From JBFHRE01 sp036745195 (GTDB taxonomy: Bacteria > Actinomycetota > Acidimicrobiia > Spongiisociales > ZC4RG35), in NCBI GenBank assembly GCA_036745195.1, contig DAIOGO010000002.1:1-64000 (forward strand): a stretch of 64,000 nucleotides of DNA, given 5' to 3'. The number at the start of each line of letters is the position of its first letter. Position 1 is the first letter of the stretch. The position numbers and the translations under genes were made by a program. Positions 7,684 through 16,550 of the stretch are shown here, piece by piece. The notes beneath the pieces are model-generated. The model was not told the DNA's origin and made no database searches. It saw nothing but the letters and a program-made list of their open reading frames with translations.

Positions 7684-8220
7684 ATGTACTGGCTGGCCCG
7701 ACCCCCCTATGTCCGCTGGGTGGCGGCGGGGATGGTGCTCCTGTTCTCCCTCGTCAGCGATATCCGGGGGATGCTGGCGGTCGAACACCCCTTTGCCGCC
7801 GGCCCCCTCCCGGCCGGCACCTCGGTCGAGCGCGACGACGTCGTGATGGCCAGGGTGCCGGCGGGTCTGCTGCCTCGAGTGGCACTCCCCCTCCGCCTGG
7901 CCCGCCCGGTCGCCGCCGGCGAACCGCTGACGCCATCGCTCGCCCGCGAACCTGGCTCCCTGGTGCCGGCCGGCTGGGTCAGCATCTCCCTGGAGGTTCC
8001 CGGCCCGGTGACAGCCGGTGACGGCGTCCTCTTGATCGGCACCGCCACCGATGGGCGACCCGATCTGACCGTGGACGGGTTGGTGGTGTCGTTGCAGCCC
8101 GGAGACGGTTTCTCGCCGGCCGCCGCCCTGGTGGCGATTCCCAGGGAGGCGGCCGCCGGAGTGGCCCGGGCCCACCTGGAGGGACGTCTCACCGTCCTCT
8201 CGGCGGTCTCCCCGAACTGA
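7684..8220 (+). CDS. Membrane-anchored SAF-domain protein (CpaB/RcpC-like)
   Basis: The 178-residue protein has a TM helix at about 10-28 and then an extracytoplasmic SAF domain from about residue 40, with GPLPAGTSVERDDV followed by a second strand pair. SAF domains of this kind occur in the CpaB pilus-assembly protein and in related periplasmic proteins. No other pilus genes are visible, so the pilus role is uncertain. The pairing fmdB-SAF is, as far as I recall, common in actinobacteria. Confidence 0.7.
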   Translation: MYWLARPPYVRWVAAGMVLLFSLVSDIRGMLAVEHPFAAGPLPAGTSVERDDVVMARVPAGLLPRVALPLRLARPVAAGEPLTPSLAREPGSLVPAGWVSISLEVPGPVTAGDGVLLIGTATDGRPDLTVDGLVVSLQPGDGFSPAAALVAIPREAAAGVARAHLEGRLTVLSAVSPN

Positions 8221-8225
8221 ACCTC

Positions 8226-8231
8226 TAACGT
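8226..8231 (+). promoter_or_regulatory. -10 element, leaderless uppP promoter
   Basis: TAACGT, 6 nt before the ATG at 8238. It begins 5 nt after the preceding stop codon. Confidence 0.55.
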
Positions 8232-8237
8232 CCGGGG

Positions 8238-9086
8238 ATGCTCGAACTGCTCAAGGCAGCCGTCCTCGGATTGGTGGAGGGAATCACCGAGTTCCTTCCC
8301 ATCTCGTCCACCGGCCACCTCATCGTGTCCTCGAAGCTGATCGGGGCCGAGGACTCGGGCGGAACCTTCGAGCTCGTGATCCAGCTCGGGGCGGTGCTGG
8401 CGGTCGCCTGGTTCTACCGGCGCGATCTGGTCACCCGGATCCGGGCGGTTCGATCGAGCGGCCGGTTCTGGCTGTTGCTGTTCCTGGCCGTGCTGCCGGC
8501 GGGGATCATCGGGCTGCTGTTGGGCGACTGGATCAAATCGGTGCTCTTCTCGCCCGTCACGGTCGGAGTGGCCCTCATCCTGGGTGGGCTGGTGCTGTGG
8601 GCGGTCGAACGAACCCCACACCGGGAGACGTCACCAGAAGTGGACATCGATCAGGGCGGGATCATCGACCTCGACGCCACCGGGCCGGGCGGCCTCGACT
8701 CGATCCAACCGGGCCAGGCCATCAAGATCGGCCTGATCCAGCTGGCATCGTTCGTGCCCGGGGTGTCGCGAGCGGGCGCCACCATCGTCGGAGGGTTGTT
8801 GACCGGGCTCGACCGGGAGACCGCCACCGTCTTCTCTTTCTATCTCGCCCTGCCGACGCTCGGCGCCGCAACCGTGTTCGACCTGGTGCGCAACCTCGAA
8901 GAGATCACCGCCGGTGGTCAAACCGGGCGCTACGCGGTCGGGATCATCATCGCCTTCCTGACCGCGCTCGCCTCCATCGGCTGGCTCCTGCGGTACGTGT
9001 CGAGCCACGACTTCCGGCCGTTTGCCAAGTACCGGATCGTTGTCGGAACGGTCATCCTGGGACTGGTGGCTGTCGGCGTGCTCTGA
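8238..9086 (+). CDS. uppP: Undecaprenyl-diphosphatase UppP/BacA
   Basis: UppP dephosphorylates undecaprenyl diphosphate to recycle the lipid carrier for peptidoglycan and other envelope polymers. The 282-residue polytopic protein has the catalytic segment EGITEFLPISSTGH at 14-27 and PGVSRAG at 174-180. A hydrophilic loop at about 128-156, rich in Asp and Gly, is somewhat long for the family. The C-terminus faces the convergent TPP-enzyme gene with 15 nt between stop codons. Confidence 0.95.
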   Translation: MLELLKAAVLGLVEGITEFLPISSTGHLIVSSKLIGAEDSGGTFELVIQLGAVLAVAWFYRRDLVTRIRAVRSSGRFWLLLFLAVLPAGIIGLLLGDWIKSVLFSPVTVGVALILGGLVLWAVERTPHRETSPEVDIDQGGIIDLDATGPGGLDSIQPGQAIKIGLIQLASFVPGVSRAGATIVGGLLTGLDRETATVFSFYLALPTLGAATVFDLVRNLEEITAGGQTGRYAVGIIIAFLTALASIGWLLRYVSSHDFRPFAKYRIVVGTVILGLVAVGVL

Positions 9087-9101
9087 CTCGAACTTCGGGC
9101 G

Positions 9102-10730
9102 TCACGGGGCGTAGTTGGATGATGCCCGGGTGGTCTCGGCCAGATGGACGTTGACGAGAGCCGGCTTGCCCGAGCGGGCGGCGCGCTCCAGCGCCGGTCG
9201 GATCTCTTCCGGGCGGGTCACGAACTCACCGTGCCCTCCCAGCGCCTCGACCATGGCGTGATAGGGCCTGACACCGAGATCGGCTGCCACCACCCTGTCG
9301 GGAAAGAAGGCGTGGTGGAGGGTCTTGATGTTCGCCCACACTCCGTCATTGCCTACTACCCCGACGATCGGCAACCCCAACCTCACCATCGTGTCGTACT
9401 CGAATCCGTTGAAGCCGAAGGCCCCGTCGCCGAACACGACGCCAACCAGTTTGTCGGGGAAAGCCAGCTTGGCGGCGATGGCGAATGGCGCCCCGGTGCC
9501 CAGGGTTCCGAACGGTCCCGGGTCGAGGACGTGACCGGGCCGTGAGACCCGGAGCCAGCGAGCCGTTGTCGAGACTATGTCCCCTCCATCCACCGCCACG
9601 ATCGCCTCGGTCCCGAAGAACTCGGCCACCTCGCGGGCGAAGCGATGAGGCATCACCGGCGAAGCGTCATCGGCGGCCAGTTGGTCGAAGCCGGCCTGGG
9701 CGGCGGCATCGGCCTCCATGATGTGGCGGGCGAACTCTCGCTCGGACTTCGAGAAGCGGGAGGATTCCGCCACCAGTTGCCCGACCACCGTCATCGGATC
9801 CGCCGACACACCGATCACGGCCGGGCGGTTCCAGCCGATCTTGACGGGGTCGGCGTCGATCTGGATGACCACCGCGCCCGGAGCGATCGACTCGCCATAG
9901 CGGGCCCGGAAATCCCAGTCGACGCCCAGGGCCAGCACCAGGTCGGCTTCCATGAACGCCTGGCTGCGGGAGTGGTTGCCGAGCAGCGGGTGCCCATACG
10001 GCAGCGACCCACGCGCCCGGCCGTTGAGGTAGGTCGGGGCGCCGAGGGCTTCGGCGAGATCTCGAAGCCGGCTTTCCGCGCCCCCCCTCGCTCCCGCCCC
10101 GGCGAAGATCATCGGCCGCTCGGCCCCGGCCAGGGCGGTCACGACCCGATCGAGCGAAGTCGGGTCGACCCCTCCCAGCGGGTTGGCGCGCGGTCCGTCC
10201 GGCCAGCGCACCCCGCCCTCGTCCACCTCGTCGAACTGGACGTCCATGGGTACGTCCAGGAACACCGGTGCCCCCCGGCCGCTGAAGGCGTGGCGGGCGG
10301 CGGTCGAGACATATTCGGCCAGCCTCCCCGCCTCCCACGCCGTCGCCGACCAGGCGGTGATCCCTTCGAACAGCTTCGGGTGGTCCATCTCCTGCAGCCC
10401 ACCCTTCAGTTCCTGGCGGAGCAGGTGCCTTCCCCCCAGCAGCAGCAGCGGCGTCGCCGCATGCCAGGCACTGGCCACACCGGTGATGGCATCGGTCACC
10501 CCCGGCCCGGCAGTCACCGCCGCCACCCCCAGCTGGCCGGTGAGCCGGCCGTAGGCCTCGGCGGCATGGACCGCGGCCTGTTCGTGGCGGACATCGATGA
10601 CCCGGATCCCCTCCTGGACGCAGCCGTCGAGGATCGGGAGGATGTGGCCTCCGGTGAGCGTGAACAGGGTGTCGACTCCGGTCAGCCGGAGGGCTCGGGC
10701 GATGACGTGTCCGCCGTGGATCTTGGCCAT
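9102..10730 (-). CDS. Thiamine-diphosphate-dependent enzyme (acetolactate synthase / 2-hydroxyacyl-CoA lyase-like)
   Basis: The 542 residues form the three-domain ThDP decarboxylase fold. The conserved glutamate is Glu50 (VRHEQAAVHAAEAYGR), the central domain covers about 190-320, and the ThDP motif starts with GDGAFGF at 434-440 and ends at Asn461. Acetolactate synthases, oxalyl-CoA decarboxylases and 2-hydroxyacyl-CoA lyases share these features. No small regulatory subunit gene is adjacent, which argues against the anabolic IlvB. The substrate is undetermined. It is a monocistronic gene with a leaderless promoter. Confidence 0.8.
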   Translation of the reverse strand: MAKIHGGHVIARALRLTGVDTLFTLTGGHILPILDGCVQEGIRVIDVRHEQAAVHAAEAYGRLTGQLGVAAVTAGPGVTDAITGVASAWHAATPLLLLGGRHLLRQELKGGLQEMDHPKLFEGITAWSATAWEAGRLAEYVSTAARHAFSGRGAPVFLDVPMDVQFDEVDEGGVRWPDGPRANPLGGVDPTSLDRVVTALAGAERPMIFAGAGARGGAESRLRDLAEALGAPTYLNGRARGSLPYGHPLLGNHSRSQAFMEADLVLALGVDWDFRARYGESIAPGAVVIQIDADPVKIGWNRPAVIGVSADPMTVVGQLVAESSRFSKSEREFARHIMEADAAAQAGFDQLAADDASPVMPHRFAREVAEFFGTEAIVAVDGGDIVSTTARWLRVSRPGHVLDPGPFGTLGTGAPFAIAAKLAFPDKLVGVVFGDGAFGFNGFEYDTMVRLGLPIVGVVGNDGVWANIKTLHHAFFPDRVVAADLGVRPYHAMVEALGGHGEFVTRPEEIRPALERAARSGKPALVNVHLAETTRASSNYAP

Positions 10731-10737
10731 GCCCGCG

Positions 10738-10743
10738 ACGCTA
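10738..10743 (-). promoter_or_regulatory. -10 element, leaderless TPP-enzyme promoter
   Basis: TAGCGT, 7 nt before the ATG at 10730. Confidence 0.6.
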
Positions 10744-10775
10744 GTGCCCCCTCCCGGCCCTGGTCTCGGACAGCC

Positions 10776-11249
10776 TCAGAAGGCCGGTACCCCGCCCGCC
10801 TCCGGCCCTCCGGGGAGATCGGCCACCATCCACACCGAGTCCTCGGTGCGGAACCCTAGGCGCGAGTACAACCGGCGGGCCTCCCGGTTGGCCTGCTCGG
10901 TCTCCAGGAACACCCTGGGGAGGTTCCGCCTCCGGCAGTCCTCGAGCAGATGGGCGACGAGGGCGGAGCCATGCCCCTTGCCCGGTCGGTCGATGTAGAT
11001 CTCGTCGAGGAGGGCGTCGGGCCCGCCCGACTCGATCGACCAGCTCCAGGTCACCACCGCGTACCCCACCACCTCGTCCCCGTCGACGGACAACCACACC
11101 ACCCCGTGCTGATCGGAGAGCAGCAACGGTTCGAAGCCGGCGGTGGCGGTGACCGGGTCGAACTGGTGGGAGTCGGCCTCGCAGTACCGAGCGCACAGCC
11201 GCAGAAGCACCTCGAGATCCCCAGCCACTGCCCTCCGGATGGCGACCAT
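10776..11249 (-). CDS. GNAT family N-acetyltransferase
   Basis: The 157 residues cover a single GNAT domain. The acetyl-CoA loop is read as DRPGKGHGSALVAHLL (about 87-102; consensus R/Q-x-x-G-x-G/A) and the C-terminal part as ANREARRLYSRLGFR. The substrate cannot be told from sequence. It lies just downstream of the FAD oxidase/aminotransferase pair in the same orientation but has its own leaderless promoter. Confidence 0.88.
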   Translation of the reverse strand: MVAIRRAVAGDLEVLLRLCARYCEADSHQFDPVTATAGFEPLLLSDQHGVVWLSVDGDEVVGYAVVTWSWSIESGGPDALLDEIYIDRPGKGHGSALVAHLLEDCRRRNLPRVFLETEQANREARRLYSRLGFRTEDSVWMVADLPGGPEAGGVPAF

Positions 11250-11255
11250 GAGGCG

Positions 11256-11261
11256 ACTTTA
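11256..11261 (-). promoter_or_regulatory. -10 element, leaderless GNAT promoter
   Basis: TAAAGT, 6 nt before the ATG at 11249. Confidence 0.6.
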
Positions 11262-11328
11262 TGTGGTGAGAGAGCAGAAAACTGCCATCTCAGCGCGCTA
11301 TTTGCGGTCTGGCGCGGTCCGGTGGGGG

Positions 11329-12711
11329 TCAGTGGCCCGTCAGCAGCCGCAACATGCCACCCAACACCCGGGAAGGCCTCCCCGAACGCTCCTCGACCCG
11401 ATCCGCCATCGGAGCCAGCAGCCGCCCGAGGTTGACTCCCAGATACCGAAGCGGCTCCGGCTCCCAGCGTCGATTGCGGTGCGCCACCCAGGGGAGGGAG
11501 GTGAGATCGGTGTCCCGTTCGAGCACCAGGTCGGCGAGCGTGCGCCCGGCCAGGTTCGACGCCGAGACACCTGCCCCCACATACCCGCCGGCATACCCGA
11601 TCCGGGAGGGCCGGTCGAAGACGACCGCCGCAGTCCAGTCGCGGGGGACGGCCACGGCTCCACCCCAGGTGTGGGTGATGGCCGCCCCTCCGATCTGTGG
11701 GAAGAGCCGGCGAAGGACTTCGTGGATGTGCCCGTGCACCTGCGGTTCCTGCTCGAACTCGGGGCGCATGGCCGATCCGAAGTGATAGGGCGCCCCCCGG
11801 CCGCCAAAGGCAAACCTGCCGTCGGCGGTCCGCTGGCCGTAGATCACCAGATGCCGGGCGTCATTGAAGGTGGGCCGCTCCTCAAGCCCGATGGCCTCCC
11901 AGGTCCGTGTCGAGAGCGGCTCGGTGGCGATCATCAGCGAATAGACCGGGATCACCCGCCGGCTACCACCGGCGAGCCCGACCGAGAACGCCTCCGTGCA
12001 CTGGAGGACGGTCCCGGCCCGTACTTCACCATGCCGGGTCCTCACCCGTCCCGGTTCGATGGCTTCGACCGGCGAACCCTCGAAGATCGTCACGCCTGCG
12101 CGCTCCACCGCCGCCGCCAGACCTCTTGCGAGCCGGAATGGATGGAGAGCGGCGCAATGGGGCGTGTACATCGACCCCAGGGCGGTTTCCGACTTGGCGA
12201 TCCGGGCGGTCTCGGCCGGATCGAGCCACCGGTAGTCGTCCTCACCGAAACCCCAGGCGGCCTCGGACTTCAGCCGCTCCCGAAGGCGGGAGACCTGGGC
12301 CGGATTCGAAGCAAACGTAACCGTCCCGCCCTTCTTGAAGTCGGCGTCGATCCCCTCCTCGAGGCAAACTCGCCCGATCTCGTCGATCGACGAGAAGATC
12401 GCCCGATGCTGGCGGACGAGCTGGTGGCGGCCCTGGGCCGCCTCGGCGCGGGCGAGATTGACGGCGAGTTCACCGGATGCCCAACCGCCGTTCCGACCGG
12501 AGGCGCCGAACCCGGCGATCTCCGCCTCCACCACGACGACGTCGAGTTGTGGTTCGAGTCTGGCCAGGTAGTAGGCGGTCCACAGCCCGGTGTATCCGGC
12601 GCCGACGATCACGACATCGGCCGACCGCACCCCCTCCAGTCGGGGCCGCGGCTCGAGTGGATCATCGCCAAGGCTGTCGTGCCACAGACTCAGCCGCCGG
12701 TACCGGCTCAT
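11329..12711 (-). CDS. FAD-dependent amine oxidoreductase (PuuB/DAO family)
   Basis: This 460-residue flavoprotein has the dinucleotide motif VGAGYTG at 36-42, then FGASGRNGGWASGEL, and a C-terminal GYAGGYVGAGVSASNLAGR segment that closes the FAD site. This is the layout of gamma-glutamylputrescine oxidases and related D-amino-acid/amine oxidases. Its ATG at 12711 overlaps the stop of the class III aminotransferase gene (ATGA), so the two work together, probably on an amine or amino acid released from the neighbouring polyamine region. The exact substrate is inferred only from context. Confidence 0.82.
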   Translation of the reverse strand: MSRYRRLSLWHDSLGDDPLEPRPRLEGVRSADVVIVGAGYTGLWTAYYLARLEPQLDVVVVEAEIAGFGASGRNGGWASGELAVNLARAEAAQGRHQLVRQHRAIFSSIDEIGRVCLEEGIDADFKKGGTVTFASNPAQVSRLRERLKSEAAWGFGEDDYRWLDPAETARIAKSETALGSMYTPHCAALHPFRLARGLAAAVERAGVTIFEGSPVEAIEPGRVRTRHGEVRAGTVLQCTEAFSVGLAGGSRRVIPVYSLMIATEPLSTRTWEAIGLEERPTFNDARHLVIYGQRTADGRFAFGGRGAPYHFGSAMRPEFEQEPQVHGHIHEVLRRLFPQIGGAAITHTWGGAVAVPRDWTAAVVFDRPSRIGYAGGYVGAGVSASNLAGRTLADLVLERDTDLTSLPWVAHRNRRWEPEPLRYLGVNLGRLLAPMADRVEERSGRPSRVLGGMLRLLTGH

Positions 12712-14051
12712 TCGTCCTCGAACGATGGCAGTGACCCAGCCCGCGCCAGCGTCTCGGTGAACGCCTCCTCGAACACATCCAAGGTCCTGGCGACGTCGGC
12801 GTCACTGTGCGCAGCGCTCATGAACCAGGTCTCTTTTGCGTCGGGGCAGGGCATCACTCCGCGCTCGATCATGGCCAGCACGGTGTTGTTGTAGATCCGC
12901 GAGTCATGCCGGGCGAGATCGCGATATTCGGTCGGTTTTCCCTCGCCCAGGAAGACGGAGAACATCGACGGGTGCCCGACGATCGATCCAGCCATCCCGT
13001 GATCGGCCAGGATCTTGCGTAGTCCGTCCATCAAGGCGCCACCCGTGCGGGCGATCGTCCGGTACACCTCCCCGTCGGAGAGACGCTCGATCGTCGCCTT
13101 GGTGGCAGCCGCGGCGATGGCATTACCGGAGTATGTGCCGGCCTGGGCGATCCCCCCCAGCCGCCATCCTTCCGACATCTCCTCGCTGACGGCGATGGCA
13201 GCGACCGGGAACCCATTCCCCATCGACTTGGCGAAGGTGGCCACATCCGGCACGACCCCGAACGCCCCTACCGCCCCATCCAGACCGAGCCGGAAGCCGG
13301 TCTTGACCTCGTCGAAGATCAACACCGACTGGTTCTCGGAGCACAGGGTTCTCAAGGTTTCCAGGAAGCCTGGTTCGGGAAGGACCCCCAGGAAGTTGGC
13401 TGCCATCGGCTCGACGATCACCGCCGCGACCTCGTGGCCGTGATCCTCGAAGAACTCGGTCAACAACTCGATGTCGTTGAACGGAAGCGTCCGGATGTAG
13501 CTGCGGATCGACTCGGGGATCCCCGAGGAGGCCTGGATGGGAAGCGGCCGCAGGCGCGACCCGAGGTGGGCAGGCGGAGCACCGGCCGTGCTGAACAGCA
13601 CGTAGTCGTGGGCGCCGTGATACCCGCCCTCGAACTTCAAGATGAGATCCCTCGCCCCCCACCCACGGGCGAGGCGGATCGCATGCATGGTGGCCTCGGT
13701 CCCGGTGTTGGTGAACCGGATCTGCGACGCCCAGCCGAGGGCGGCGATCACCGCCTCGGCGGCCTCGACCTCGATCTCCTGGGTCATGGCATAGACGTTC
13801 CCCCGGAAGGCGGCTTCGGCCACCGCCTGCGAGACATAGGGGTCGGCGTGACCGAGGATCACCGGACCGAACCCCAGTTGGTAGTCGATGTACTCGCGCC
13901 CATCGGCATCGAAGATGTGAGAACCGAGGCCGCGGTCGATCACGAGGGTGTCGGCGTCACCCCAGTACCGGAACTGTGACGAGACACCGTTGACCATGAC
14001 ACGTTTGGAACGCCGGAACCACTCGGCGGTCTTGGGACCCTGCAAACTCAT
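12708..14051 (-). CDS. Class III aminotransferase (glutamate-1-semialdehyde aminomutase-like)
   Basis: The 447-residue PLP enzyme has the cofactor cradle NTGTEA at 115-120, EGGYHG at 141-146, DEV at 247-249 and Lys275 in FAKSMGNG as the Schiff-base lysine. The N-terminal VNGVSSQFRYW and the overall layout resemble glutamate-1-semialdehyde 2,1-aminomutase. Coupling to an FAD amine oxidase suggests a catabolic omega-amino-acid transaminase instead of a haem-synthesis enzyme. A clear ribosome-binding site, AGGAGG, lies 7 nt before the ATG. Confidence 0.85.
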   Translation of the reverse strand: MSLQGPKTAEWFRRSKRVMVNGVSSQFRYWGDADTLVIDRGLGSHIFDADGREYIDYQLGFGPVILGHADPYVSQAVAEAAFRGNVYAMTQEIEVEAAEAVIAALGWASQIRFTNTGTEATMHAIRLARGWGARDLILKFEGGYHGAHDYVLFSTAGAPPAHLGSRLRPLPIQASSGIPESIRSYIRTLPFNDIELLTEFFEDHGHEVAAVIVEPMAANFLGVLPEPGFLETLRTLCSENQSVLIFDEVKTGFRLGLDGAVGAFGVVPDVATFAKSMGNGFPVAAIAVSEEMSEGWRLGGIAQAGTYSGNAIAAAATKATIERLSDGEVYRTIARTGGALMDGLRKILADHGMAGSIVGHPSMFSVFLGEGKPTEYRDLARHDSRIYNNTVLAMIERGVMPCPDAKETWFMSAAHSDADVARTLDVFEEAFTETLARAGSLPSFEDE

Positions 14052-14110
14052 TTGAAATCCTCCTGGAACTGCTGAAGACCGGTCATCTGCACCCCCGAAG
14101 GGGCGGACGA

Positions 14111-14305
14111 TCAGGCTCCAGGCGGGTTCCAGTGGCGGGGGGCGAGCATGTTCCGCTCGAGGTAGGCGGGGAGGTGGGCGGTCTTGTCACGATTGAGCCG
14201 GTGGCGGGCACCTACGCTGCCGGCCGGATCGTCCCCGAGGGCATACGCGGCGGCAACGAACGGACCCGTCTCACCGACCTCGAGCACCAAACCGCTCCCG
14301 ATCAC
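14111..14305 (-). CDS. Small protein of unknown function (64 aa)
   Basis: I do not recognise the family. The reading frame has the strong third-position GC bias of real genes nearby. The C-terminal half, with RLNRDKTAHLPAYLERNM, looks like folded protein. The GTG start at 14305 has TAGGCT 6 nt upstream, a typical leaderless promoter for this window. A short CCCC-TTC-GGGG hairpin follows downstream, before the aminotransferase gene. Confidence 0.5.
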   Translation of the reverse strand: MIGSGLVLEVGETGPFVAAAYALGDDPAGSVGARHRLNRDKTAHLPAYLERNMLAPRHWNPPGA

Positions 14306-14311
14306 GGGCGA

Positions 14312-14317
14312 AGCCTA
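14312..14317 (-). promoter_or_regulatory. -10 element, leaderless 64-aa gene promoter
   Basis: TAGGCT, 6 nt before the GTG at 14305. Confidence 0.5.
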
Positions 14318-14441
14318 GTCGAGCCCACCTGTGCCCGCCCGGCCGAAACGGGATGCGACCAGGACACTCCCACGAATCACCCGACGCGCCCGGGTATCGG
14401 ATCCGACGACGCAACATCGAGGGGAGCCTCGCTCGGCCCAC

Positions 14442-14663
14442 TCAATCCATCGTCTTGACCATCCCCGCGAAACCGCCGAAGAACACCCCAAGGAGGGTTC
14501 CCGGGATCACAGACGTCGCGAACGAGTCGGGCAGATCCTGGCCGGTGATGAGCTTGACGACCAGGGTGAGTGCGACCAGGGCGATCGGTAGGCCGAGGCC
14601 TACCCCCTTGGCCACCGCCATGCCCATGCGGACGTCTTCGTGTTCGTCGGCTGCTTCGCTCAC
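14442..14663 (-). CDS. Small membrane protein (73 aa)
   Basis: The short acidic cytoplasmic start (SEAADEHEDVR) is followed by two predicted TM helices, about 17-37 and 46-66, linked by an ITGQDLPDSF loop. The GTG at 14663 is chosen because GAGGAG lies 10 nt upstream; a longer frame reaching 14765 would run into the agmatinase promoter. It is divergent from the ureohydrolase gene. Function unknown. Confidence 0.6.
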   Translation of the reverse strand: MSEAADEHEDVRMGMAVAKGVGLGLPIALVALTLVVKLITGQDLPDSFATSVIPGTLLGVFFGGFAGMVKTMD

Positions 14664-14729
14664 GTTTGGTCGGCTCCTCGAATTCGTGCTCCTCCAGTGT
14701 GCCATACGGCCCGGTCGGGTTGCGTCGGT

Positions 14730-14735
14730 TACCGT
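14730..14735 (+). promoter_or_regulatory. -10 element for ureohydrolase gene
   Basis: TACCGT, 9 nt before the ATG at 14745, giving at most a 2-3 nt leader. Confidence 0.5.
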
Positions 14736-14744
14736 GATTCGGTC

Positions 14745-15767
14745 ATGTCGGAACCGCACGTCCACCGCCCATACCCAGAGCGGGCGAAAGAGATCGCGTT
14801 CGCTTCGGCCGAGTACCTGGCGTTCGCCTCACGTCAGCCGTTTCTGGGGGTTCCGGCGCGGCGGTTCGACGAACTGGCCACCGACCCCTGCGAAGTCGTG
14901 ATCATCGGCGCCCCCTTCGACTGGGGCACCACGTATCGCCCCGGGGCCCGGTTTGGGCCCAAGGCGATCCGCGAGGCCGACTACGGGGCCATGGACGGAT
15001 ACCGGCCGCATCTTCCCACCGGGATCGACCCTCTCGGCGAGTTGGGGGTGGTCGACGTGGGGGACGTCTATGTGGTTCCCGGCCAGGTCGAGTTGTCGCT
15101 CGACCGCATCACCGAGGCCGTCGAACTGGTGGCGAAGGCGGGGAAGGTCCCCGTAGTCCTCGGGGGTGATCACACCGTGACCTTCTCCAATGCCACCGGA
15201 GTGGCCAGGGCTCACGGGTTCGGAGAGGTCGCCTTGATCCACTTCGATGCCCACGCCGACACCGGGAACCTGCAGAACGGCCAGTTGTACGGCCACGGCA
15301 CCCCGATGCGCCGGTTGGTCGAGTCGGGCGCGGTCCCCGGCCATCGATTCGTCCAGATCGGGCTGCGCGGGTACTGGCCGGAGCCTGACGTCATCGCCTG
15401 GATGCGGGACCAGGAGATGCGGTCATACATGATGAACGAGATCGTCGATCGGGGTCTGGAGGTTGTCGTCGACGAGGCGGTTGCCTACGCCCTGGAAGGC
15501 GGGGCGAAGGGTGTCTTCATCTCGGTCGACATCGACGTGGTCGACCCGGGATTTGCCCCGGGAACCGGAACCCCCGAGCCGGGAGGTCTGACGTCCCGCC
15601 AGTTGCTCGATACCGTTCGAAGGCTGTCCCGCGAGCTGCCCGTACTGGGCGCCGATGTCGTCGAGGTGGCCCCCGCCTACGACCATGCCGACATCACCGC
15701 CTACCTGGCCAACCGGGTGGTCCTGGAGATCCTCAACGGGATGGCGGAGCGCAAACTCGGGATCTGA
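14745..15767 (+). CDS. Agmatinase-family ureohydrolase
   Basis: The enzyme hydrolyses a guanidino compound, releasing urea. The binuclear manganese ligands are in GGDH (140-143), DAHAD (168-172) and DIDVVDP (262-268), within a 340-residue protein. The family includes agmatinase (giving putrescine), guanidinobutyrase (giving GABA) and guanidinopropionase, and sequence alone does not decide between them. Its position beside the aminotransferase/oxidase pair and the pot-gab operon fits supply of putrescine or GABA. The N-terminus of about 40 residues before the core strand is typical of the agmatinase branch. Confidence 0.87.
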   Translation: MSEPHVHRPYPERAKEIAFASAEYLAFASRQPFLGVPARRFDELATDPCEVVIIGAPFDWGTTYRPGARFGPKAIREADYGAMDGYRPHLPTGIDPLGELGVVDVGDVYVVPGQVELSLDRITEAVELVAKAGKVPVVLGGDHTVTFSNATGVARAHGFGEVALIHFDAHADTGNLQNGQLYGHGTPMRRLVESGAVPGHRFVQIGLRGYWPEPDVIAWMRDQEMRSYMMNEIVDRGLEVVVDEAVAYALEGGAKGVFISVDIDVVDPGFAPGTGTPEPGGLTSRQLLDTVRRLSRELPVLGADVVEVAPAYDHADITAYLANRVVLEILNGMAERKLGI

Positions 15768-15772
15768 CCGCC

Positions 15773-15821
15773 ATGCGTCGTGCGTCATGCGCCATGCGTC
15801 ATGCGACGTGCGTCAAGCGCC
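15773..15821. repeat. Period-7 degenerate repeat, locus B
   Basis: Seven in-phase heptamers of the [AG]TGCGNC family, starting 5 nt after the ureohydrolase stop codon and ending before the promoter of the next gene. Confidence 0.85.
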
Positions 15822-15862
15822 CTTCGGTCGGCGACGGCAGACAGGCGACACCACGAGTCGGA

Positions 15863-15868
15863 TAGGCT
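15863..15868 (+). promoter_or_regulatory. -10 element, leaderless promoter
   Basis: TAGGCT, 7 nt before the ATG at 15876. Confidence 0.6.
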
Positions 15869-15875
15869 GGGTCGC

Positions 15876-16511
15876 ATGGCTCAGACCGGGTTCTGGTTTG
15901 TCGTTCAGGCGTCGGACGCTTCGGCGGTCGAGGTCGCCAAGTACCTGCACCGGTTGCGCACCGACTTCGAACCCACCATCGGCCCGCTGCTCGACTCCTG
16001 GCGGATCACGCCGGCGACACGCTCCTTCGACGAGGACGAGTCGGAGTTCATCAGTGCGGACGACTACCTGCGAATGTTCTGGGCGACCCGGGTGCCGGAG
16101 GAGCTCTTCTACGCCTGTGCCGACCCCCGCCTCGACGACGCCACCTGGGACCTCGCCACGGCTCGCCTCGACCACCCCTGCAAGGCGGTGCTCGCCGCCA
16201 TCCCCTCGATCGCCCCGGTCGCCGTGCTCTTTGCCGGGCTCGGAGCGAGGCGGGCGGACATGATCCCGGGCTGGATGGGAATGTTCTCTCTCACCCGGGC
16301 GGAGGTGGAGCAGGCCGCCGAGTCACTCCGCAAGGCCCACGGGTTGCCGCCCCAGCAGCGAGTGAACGCCCTCCAGCACATGCACCACCTGCTCGATCAG
16401 GCCGGCGTCCTCAACTTCCCGATCGCCAACCTGCTCGAGGCCATGCCGGTGGTCCTGGGATCCGCCCTGGAGGATTCAACCGGGCTGATCGCCGTCTCTG
16501 CGGTGATCTGA
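15876..16511 (+). CDS. Conserved-looking protein of unknown function (211 aa)
   Basis: I do not recognise the family. It looks like a soluble, mostly helical protein with no signal peptide. Regions rich in Trp and Asp occupy the first half (DSWRITPATRSFDEDESEF), and a C-terminal helical part contains VNALQHMHHLLDQAG. The ATG at 15876 is chosen over upstream starts because those fall inside the heptamer repeat and the -10 element. It is convergent with the acetyltransferase at the end of the pot operon. Confidence 0.65.
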   Translation: MAQTGFWFVVQASDASAVEVAKYLHRLRTDFEPTIGPLLDSWRITPATRSFDEDESEFISADDYLRMFWATRVPEELFYACADPRLDDATWDLATARLDHPCKAVLAAIPSIAPVAVLFAGLGARRADMIPGWMGMFSLTRAEVEQAAESLRKAHGLPPQQRVNALQHMHHLLDQAGVLNFPIANLLEAMPVVLGSALEDSTGLIAVSAVI

Positions 16512-16550
16512 AGCAGGTTGCCAGGCGAATCGGGTTCGGCCCGGGGCGAG

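Noticed and set aside
9102..10730. Anabolic acetolactate synthase (ilvB)
   Set aside because: There is no adjacent ilvN or ilvC and the gene is isolated with its own promoter, so only the broader ThDP family is supported.
12708..14051. Haem-pathway glutamate-1-semialdehyde aminomutase (hemL)
   Set aside because: It resembles HemL, but it is coupled to an amine oxidase and lies next to polyamine genes, with no other haem genes near.
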